This document shows positions 59,945-64,000 of a stretch of DNA of 64,000 nucleotides, one piece after another. The stretch is from Bacillota bacterium (lineage in GTDB: Bacteria; Bacillota; Clostridia; Lachnospirales; Lachnospiraceae): assembly GCA_023392615.1 (NCBI GenBank), contig JAEVYT010000021.1:194167-258166 (forward strand), in the 5' to 3' direction. How positions within the stretch are numbered: position 1 is the first letter of the stretch; the number at the start of each line of letters is the position of its first letter. The translations under genes were made by a program, and so were the position numbers. Below the pieces are notes generated by a model that was given only the letters and a program-made list of their open reading frames with translations, was not told where the DNA came from and ran no database searches.

Positions 59945-60448
59945 ATGTTTAAGCAAGGTGATTATGTTAACTACTCATGTCGAGGAGTATGTTTAATCGA
60001 TGAGATAAAGGAAAAAACGATCGACAATAAGAAAAATATGTACTATATCATGCATCCGATCAATGTAAAAAATTCTGTAATAATGACTCCGGTAAATAAC
60101 GAGAAAATTAAAATGCGTTTGATTATGAAGAAGAAAAATGCGGAAGACATAATGGACACATTATTAGTCAATAGTAATTCGCCACGTATTACTGATAAGA
60201 AGATGAGAGAGCGTGTATATACTAAAATGCTCAAAGAAGGAAATCCTAACGAATTAGTAGAGATAATTAATGTATTAAATGAGGAAGAGAATGAAAAAAG
60301 ATCGGAAGGAAGAAAGAATTCCGCTACGGATGAAAAATATTTACAAAAAGCTAAAGAATTATTGTTTTCTGAACTATCAGTATCGCTAGGGATAGAGATT
60401 GATCAAATAAAACAAAGAGTAGAAACTATACTGAAGGAAAAGGTTTAA
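59945..60448 (+). CDS. CarD/CdnL-like transcription regulator
   Basis: 167 residues from the ATG behind GTGGAGG. It starts MFKQGDYVNYSCRGVCLIDEI, the RNA-polymerase-interacting Tudor-like domain of CarD/TRCF, followed by a helical C terminus (~75-165). Such proteins bind RNA polymerase and alter open-complex stability. Control by the divergent MarR protein is inferred. Confidence 0.75.
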   Translation: MFKQGDYVNYSCRGVCLIDEIKEKTIDNKKNMYYIMHPINVKNSVIMTPVNNEKIKMRLIMKKKNAEDIMDTLLVNSNSPRITDKKMRERVYTKMLKEGNPNELVEIINVLNEEENEKRSEGRKNSATDEKYLQKAKELLFSELSVSLGIEIDQIKQRVETILKEKV

Positions 60449-60475
60449 TTCAAGATAATGATTATAGATAGAAAA

Positions 60476-60510
60476 AATAGCAGTCATTTTTAATGAGCTG
60501 TTATTTTTTT
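60476..60510 (+). terminator. Terminator of the CarD-like gene
   Basis: AATAGCAG-TCATT pairs with AATGA-GCTGTTATT (one bulged G), followed by seven T. Confidence 0.75.
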
Positions 60511-60600
60511 GGCCGTTGTTTATAAAGTATAAATAGTCTGATTGCACTTCAAGCTGTTATGTGGACATTCCATTATAATTAAATATTATTAAGAATAAAC

Positions 60601-60629
60601 TTGCACTACTGAATTAATTGTGTTACTAT
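60601..60629 (+). promoter_or_regulatory. Promoter of the CE4 deacetylase gene
   Basis: TTGCAC (60601-60606), 17 bases, TACTAT (60624-60629). Leader of about 135 bases. No gene in the 60449-60772 gap. Confidence 0.55.
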
Positions 60630-60772
60630 ACAAATGTAAATATTTACCAATATACATGAGATTAAATGAATGTCAGCACTTTATGTGGTGGCATTGATTT
60701 TTCTCTATGTATATTATGAAAGTAACTCGAGTTGTAGTAAGTAGATTTTTATTTCAGAAAGGAGAAATGCCA

Positions 60773-61801
60773 ATGAAACAAAGAGTTTTGCTATTTTTTA
60801 CATTTTTAATGTGTTCTGCAATCTTTATTCCTGTAGGACATGCTTCTGGTGCCAGTAGATATGAATGTGAGAATATGACTTTGGGCGGTCAATACGCCGG
60901 GCGAATTAGTTCTCCGTTCTCAGGAGTGGCTTTATACGCCAATAATGATTACTGTCAAACTAGTAATATTACTTGGAATAACACCCCAGTAACCGTAAGT
61001 GTCAGAGGAGCATCCAATAATTCTAATGCCGCTACCGTTGTTGTCAAGATGAATGGATATGAAATGGGTAGAGTTAGTTTTACTGGTACCACACCTACAG
61101 TGCAGTCTTTCTCCTGTACCCCTCAGTCGGGTAGCTATGCAATTCAACTTATTGTAACGAACGATACCGGAAATTGGGATGCTTATGTTGATTATGTAGA
61201 TGTCAGCGGTGGTAGTAGCAATCCGACACCTACACCAACTCCTACACAGCCTCCAACAAGTGGCAACGTTTATTTAACCTTTGATGATGGACCAACAAGT
61301 AATTCACCGACGTTGGTAAATAACTTAAAAAGTGCAGGTATTAACAGTGCTACCTTCTTTGTATGGGGTAACAGAATTAGTAGTAACCAGACTGGTTGGA
61401 ATGCTTACTTAAATTCCGGATATAGCCTGCAAAATCATACATGGACACACTCTCATATGACTAGCTGGAGCTATCAGCAGATTTATAATGACATTCAACA
61501 ATGTAATCAGGCAATACAAAATGCTGGGAAACCTAAGCCAACGAGAATTCGCCTACCTTATCTGGAGAGTAATTCCACAATTCAGCAAGCTTGTTCGGCT
61601 CTAGGACTATCGATTGTCAGTCCAAATGTAGATACTCAAGACTGGAATGGAGCCAGTACACAGGCAATCATTAATGCCTGCAACAGCTTGCAAAGCGGAG
61701 GTAATCCACTGATGCACGATGGTTATCAAACCACGAATGCGGCAATCGCAACCATTGCTCAGAATCTAAGGAACCGAGGACTTGGCTTCGTACAATATTA
61801 A
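60773..61801 (+). CDS. Secreted CE4 polysaccharide deacetylase with N-terminal carbohydrate-binding module
   Basis: 342 residues from the ATG behind AAAGGAG. Signal peptide (~1-25, ending GHASGA). A CBM36/35-like beta sandwich (~28-145, SRYECENMTLGGQYAGRISS, WDAYVDYVDVSG), a PTPTPTPTQPPT linker, then a CE4 domain with TFDDGP and HTWTHSHM metal-binding motifs and RIRLPYLE. CE4 enzymes with such modules remove acetyl groups from xylan or chitin-type polymers; xylan is the better guess here. Confidence 0.88.
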   Translation: MKQRVLLFFTFLMCSAIFIPVGHASGASRYECENMTLGGQYAGRISSPFSGVALYANNDYCQTSNITWNNTPVTVSVRGASNNSNAATVVVKMNGYEMGRVSFTGTTPTVQSFSCTPQSGSYAIQLIVTNDTGNWDAYVDYVDVSGGSSNPTPTPTPTQPPTSGNVYLTFDDGPTSNSPTLVNNLKSAGINSATFFVWGNRISSNQTGWNAYLNSGYSLQNHTWTHSHMTSWSYQQIYNDIQQCNQAIQNAGKPKPTRIRLPYLESNSTIQQACSALGLSIVSPNVDTQDWNGASTQAIINACNSLQSGGNPLMHDGYQTTNAAIATIAQNLRNRGLGFVQY

Positions 61802-61811
61802 AGTAATATTT

Positions 61812-61848
61812 ATAACAGCCGCCTGTATTTAATGCGGGCGGCTGTTAT
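61812..61848 (+). terminator. Terminator of the CE4 gene
   Basis: AACAGCCGCC (61814-61823) pairs with GGCGGCTGTT (61837-61846), extended by AT pairs, and ends TTATTT. Confidence 0.75.
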
Positions 61849-61886
61849 TTGTAAGTCCGTCTTAGGCAAATTACAGGGAGGATATC

Positions 61887-63683
61887 ATGAAGAAGATAAA
61901 GCAATATAGACTGCTGACATCCTTGTTATTACTCATACCTATTCTATTTATCATTACTTTTCTATTTATATCAAATAAGTCGTCAATACACTGGGTGCAA
62001 ACCGATGGACCTTATGGCGGATACATTCACTGTATTGCAATTGAGGGTGAGGATATTTTTGCAGGAACCGAGGGTAGCGGAATCTTTTATTCAGAAGACA
62101 AAGGAGTGAACTGGAAAGAGGTAAATACAGGGCTAACTAGCAAAAATGTCTATTCCCTAGCATTTTGTGGTAATAAGATTTTCGCAGGTACAAATGGTGG
62201 TATCTTTATTTCAACTGATCATGGTGTTAAATGGAAATTAATAGATTCAGAGTTGACAGGTACGATCGTACTTTCTATTGCCATGAATGGTGAGGATATT
62301 TTTGCCGGAACCACCAACGGTGTTTTTCGATCCATAGATAGTGGTGTTACCTGGCAGGCTATCAATACAGGTCTATCTTCCTTAAATGTTAGTACTATTG
62401 TCGTTGATGGTACAAATATCTTCGTAGGTACTGAGAGTGGTGTTTATCGAACTACTGATAATGGTGAACAATGGAAGGCAGTTAATTCTGGTCTGAGCAA
62501 TACTCAAATTAATTCCCTCGTAAGGAAGGACAAGGTACTCTATGCCGGTACTTATAAAGGTGGGATTTTCCGTTCAGATAACAATGGCATGAGTTGGAAT
62601 GAGATTAACTCAGGTCTGATGAATAACAAAGTATATTCCATTGCTGTAAGTGACGGTTTTATCTATGCCGGAACAGAAGATGGCGTTTATGTATCGGATA
62701 ACAGCGGGTTAACCTGGAGTAGGGTTGTTAAAGGACTCACGAATACTTTTATCTATTCTCTGGCCGTTAATGATAATTATTTATATGTAGGCACCAACGG
62801 AGGTGGGGTTTATTATTCCATTAATCATGGTACCAGCTTTCAGCCAATCAACACTGGTTTAATTAATACGCATGTCGGTGCGTTTGCAAAGAACGGTAAA
62901 ACTATTTATGCCGGAACGAGTGGGGCAGGTGTGTTTTTATCTGATGATGGCGGTGATAATTGGAGAGAGGTCAATACAGGTTTGACAAATCCCTATGTCT
63001 TCACCCTTGCCGTTCAAGGTGATAATATCTTCGCAGGAACTAACGGTGGGGGAGTATTTGTATCTTCCGATGGTGGCACTAGTTGGAGAGAGGTGAATTC
63101 CGGCCTATCCAATAAAAATATCTATTCACTGGTTGTCAAAGGAAAGAACATCTTTGCAGGCACCATGGGTGGTGTTTTTATGCTGGTGGATCATGGTACC
63201 AGCTGGAGAGCAGTTAATTCGGGACTCGCTAATACATATATTAGTTCACTTGTCGTAAACGGCGAAATTATCTTTGCAGGGACATTTGGGGGTGGAGTAT
63301 TTCTATCAGAGGACAACGGCTCTAGTTGGATAGCTAAAAATACAGGAATTACAAATGATCAAATATTTACACTCACTAAGAGTGGCAAGAATGTCTATGC
63401 TGCAACGCCTCGTGATGGTGTGTTTCTAACAAAAGACTATGGTGCAAGCTGGAGTCAGATTAATAAAGGACTTACCAATACCAATATTGATGCCCTTGCT
63501 GTTAACAATAAAACCATTTATGCCGGAACATATGGAGGTGGGGTTTTTAATTCCAAAAGTAGCGGAAGCAGTTGGAGAGTGTTTAATACTGGCCTGGATG
63601 GAATTGATGTATATTCCTTTTGTATCGGTGATAAGGATATCCTGGCCGGGTCCAATACAAGAGGGGTATGGAAGCGAGAATGA
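61887..63683 (+). CDS. Surface protein with 13 propeller-type (BNR/YCF48-like) repeats
   Basis: 598 residues. One N-terminal membrane anchor or signal (~8-30), then 13 repeats of about 42 residues with the pattern IFAGTNGGGVFVSSD-G-SW-xVNxGL. This fits sialidase-like/YCF48 beta-propellers, possibly two propellers of 6-7 blades. No catalytic site is visible. Ribosome site GGGAGG. Own terminator. Confidence 0.75.
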   Translation: MKKIKQYRLLTSLLLLIPILFIITFLFISNKSSIHWVQTDGPYGGYIHCIAIEGEDIFAGTEGSGIFYSEDKGVNWKEVNTGLTSKNVYSLAFCGNKIFAGTNGGIFISTDHGVKWKLIDSELTGTIVLSIAMNGEDIFAGTTNGVFRSIDSGVTWQAINTGLSSLNVSTIVVDGTNIFVGTESGVYRTTDNGEQWKAVNSGLSNTQINSLVRKDKVLYAGTYKGGIFRSDNNGMSWNEINSGLMNNKVYSIAVSDGFIYAGTEDGVYVSDNSGLTWSRVVKGLTNTFIYSLAVNDNYLYVGTNGGGVYYSINHGTSFQPINTGLINTHVGAFAKNGKTIYAGTSGAGVFLSDDGGDNWREVNTGLTNPYVFTLAVQGDNIFAGTNGGGVFVSSDGGTSWREVNSGLSNKNIYSLVVKGKNIFAGTMGGVFMLVDHGTSWRAVNSGLANTYISSLVVNGEIIFAGTFGGGVFLSEDNGSSWIAKNTGITNDQIFTLTKSGKNVYAATPRDGVFLTKDYGASWSQINKGLTNTNIDALAVNNKTIYAGTYGGGVFNSKSSGSSWRVFNTGLDGIDVYSFCIGDKDILAGSNTRGVWKRE

Positions 63684-63732
63684 GGGGATGTTGTGACATT
63701 TCATGATAATTATCATATTAATATGTGCATTA

Positions 63733-63768
63733 AAAAAGCCTTATAACACAATGGTTATAAGGCTTTTT
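63733..63768 (+). terminator. Strong terminator after the propeller protein
   Basis: A perfect 15-bp stem (63733-63747 with 63754-63768) with loop ACAATG; the right arm ends in five T. It directly precedes the intron at 63774. Confidence 0.9.
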
Positions 63769-63773
63769 CATAT

Positions 63774-64000
63774 GTGCGCCCGGCGGGCGCACGTTTCAAC
63801 GGGTGCAAGTCCCGAATCCGCCTGGTAGTGGGAAGGATATAGCCAATGGCAAGGGTGTCGTGGGTGATTACGAATCTGAAGGAAGCCGGATGGCAAATCT
63901 CTGGTCTGACGCACAGAAATCATATCAGGCTATAATCGGGGGTAAGGCTGCATATCAAGTCGAAGCCCAATAACTACACGGAACCGGTTGTGGTAAATAT
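63774..64000 (+). mobile_element. Group IIC intron, 5' part
   Basis: Starts GTGCGCCCGGCGGGCGCAC and continues with the conserved ACGGGTGCAAGTCCCGAA, GGCAAGGGTGTCGTGG and GAATCTGAAGGAAGC blocks of domain I of bacterial class C introns such as the Oceanobacillus iheyensis one. Inserted six bases after a terminator stem, the normal target for this class. The reverse transcriptase gene would lie beyond the window. Confidence 0.85.

Noticed and set aside
1..64000. CRISPR array or diversity-generating retroelement
   Set aside because: No regular repeat-spacer pattern and no reverse transcriptase or template/variable repeat pair seen; the only retroelement sign is the group IIC intron at the right edge.

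Overview
The window is a low-GC Firmicutes chromosome segment, most like a Lachnospiraceae/Lachnoclostridium-type clostridium. This rests on the purM-purN-purD order, an mcsA-mcsB-clpC operon, the clpC-orphan-radA order, SH3/glucosaminidase and cohesin-like surface proteins with TPTP linkers, a CE4 deacetylase with a carbohydrate-binding module, and strong AGGAGG ribosome binding sites. Species assignment is inference.

Host left arm (1-16630): the end of an ABC-2-like permease, a metallo-beta-lactamase-fold hydrolase, purine genes purM, purN and purD, a secreted glucosaminidase, a membrane-anchored cohesin-like protein, then an operon of a short GntR regulator, mcsA, mcsB and clpC in which GntR sits where CtsR would be expected, a small conserved orphan, radA and a helical orphan.

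Prophage (16668-56799, about 40.1 kb): integrated in the 3' half of a tRNA-Trp gene, bounded by a 39-bp direct repeat, with candidate integrase arm sites at both ends. Order: integrase; a small RNA; a lipoprotein nuclease; ImmA/CI/Cro switch with three operators; excisionase-like protein; AbrB-like protein and SSB; an HUH Rep with an upstream inverted-repeat cluster; RNase H-fold protein; AcrIIA9/PcfK-like and PcfJ-like proteins; HNH protein; late regulator; an accessory zone (30.4-37.1 kb) with many small independent promoters; then terminase, portal, minor capsid fused to a toxin-like domain, Prp-type protease, scaffold, major capsid, siphovirus tail genes, holin and endolysin. All expected siphophage modules are present, so it may be functional.

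The most interesting parts are in the accessory zone and head module: a two-gene unit (soluble 316 aa plus four-helix membrane 222 aa) behind a promoter with a LexA-type box, reminiscent in layout of RexA/RexB; a second promoter with a LexA-type box driving two small leftward genes; a structured RNA next to a Dam methylase remnant; a Prp-like protease followed by a capsid protein whose N terminus carries an LQRFA motif; and a minor capsid protein ending in a Ntox50-like toxin with a small candidate immunity gene.

Host right arm (56800-64000): the displaced tRNA terminator, a tRNA-like relic, a sugar-type ABC solute-binding lipoprotein, a cold shock protein, a divergent MarR/CarD pair sharing one palindromic operator, a CE4 deacetylase, a 13-repeat propeller-like surface protein, and the 5' end of a group IIC intron placed directly behind a terminator.
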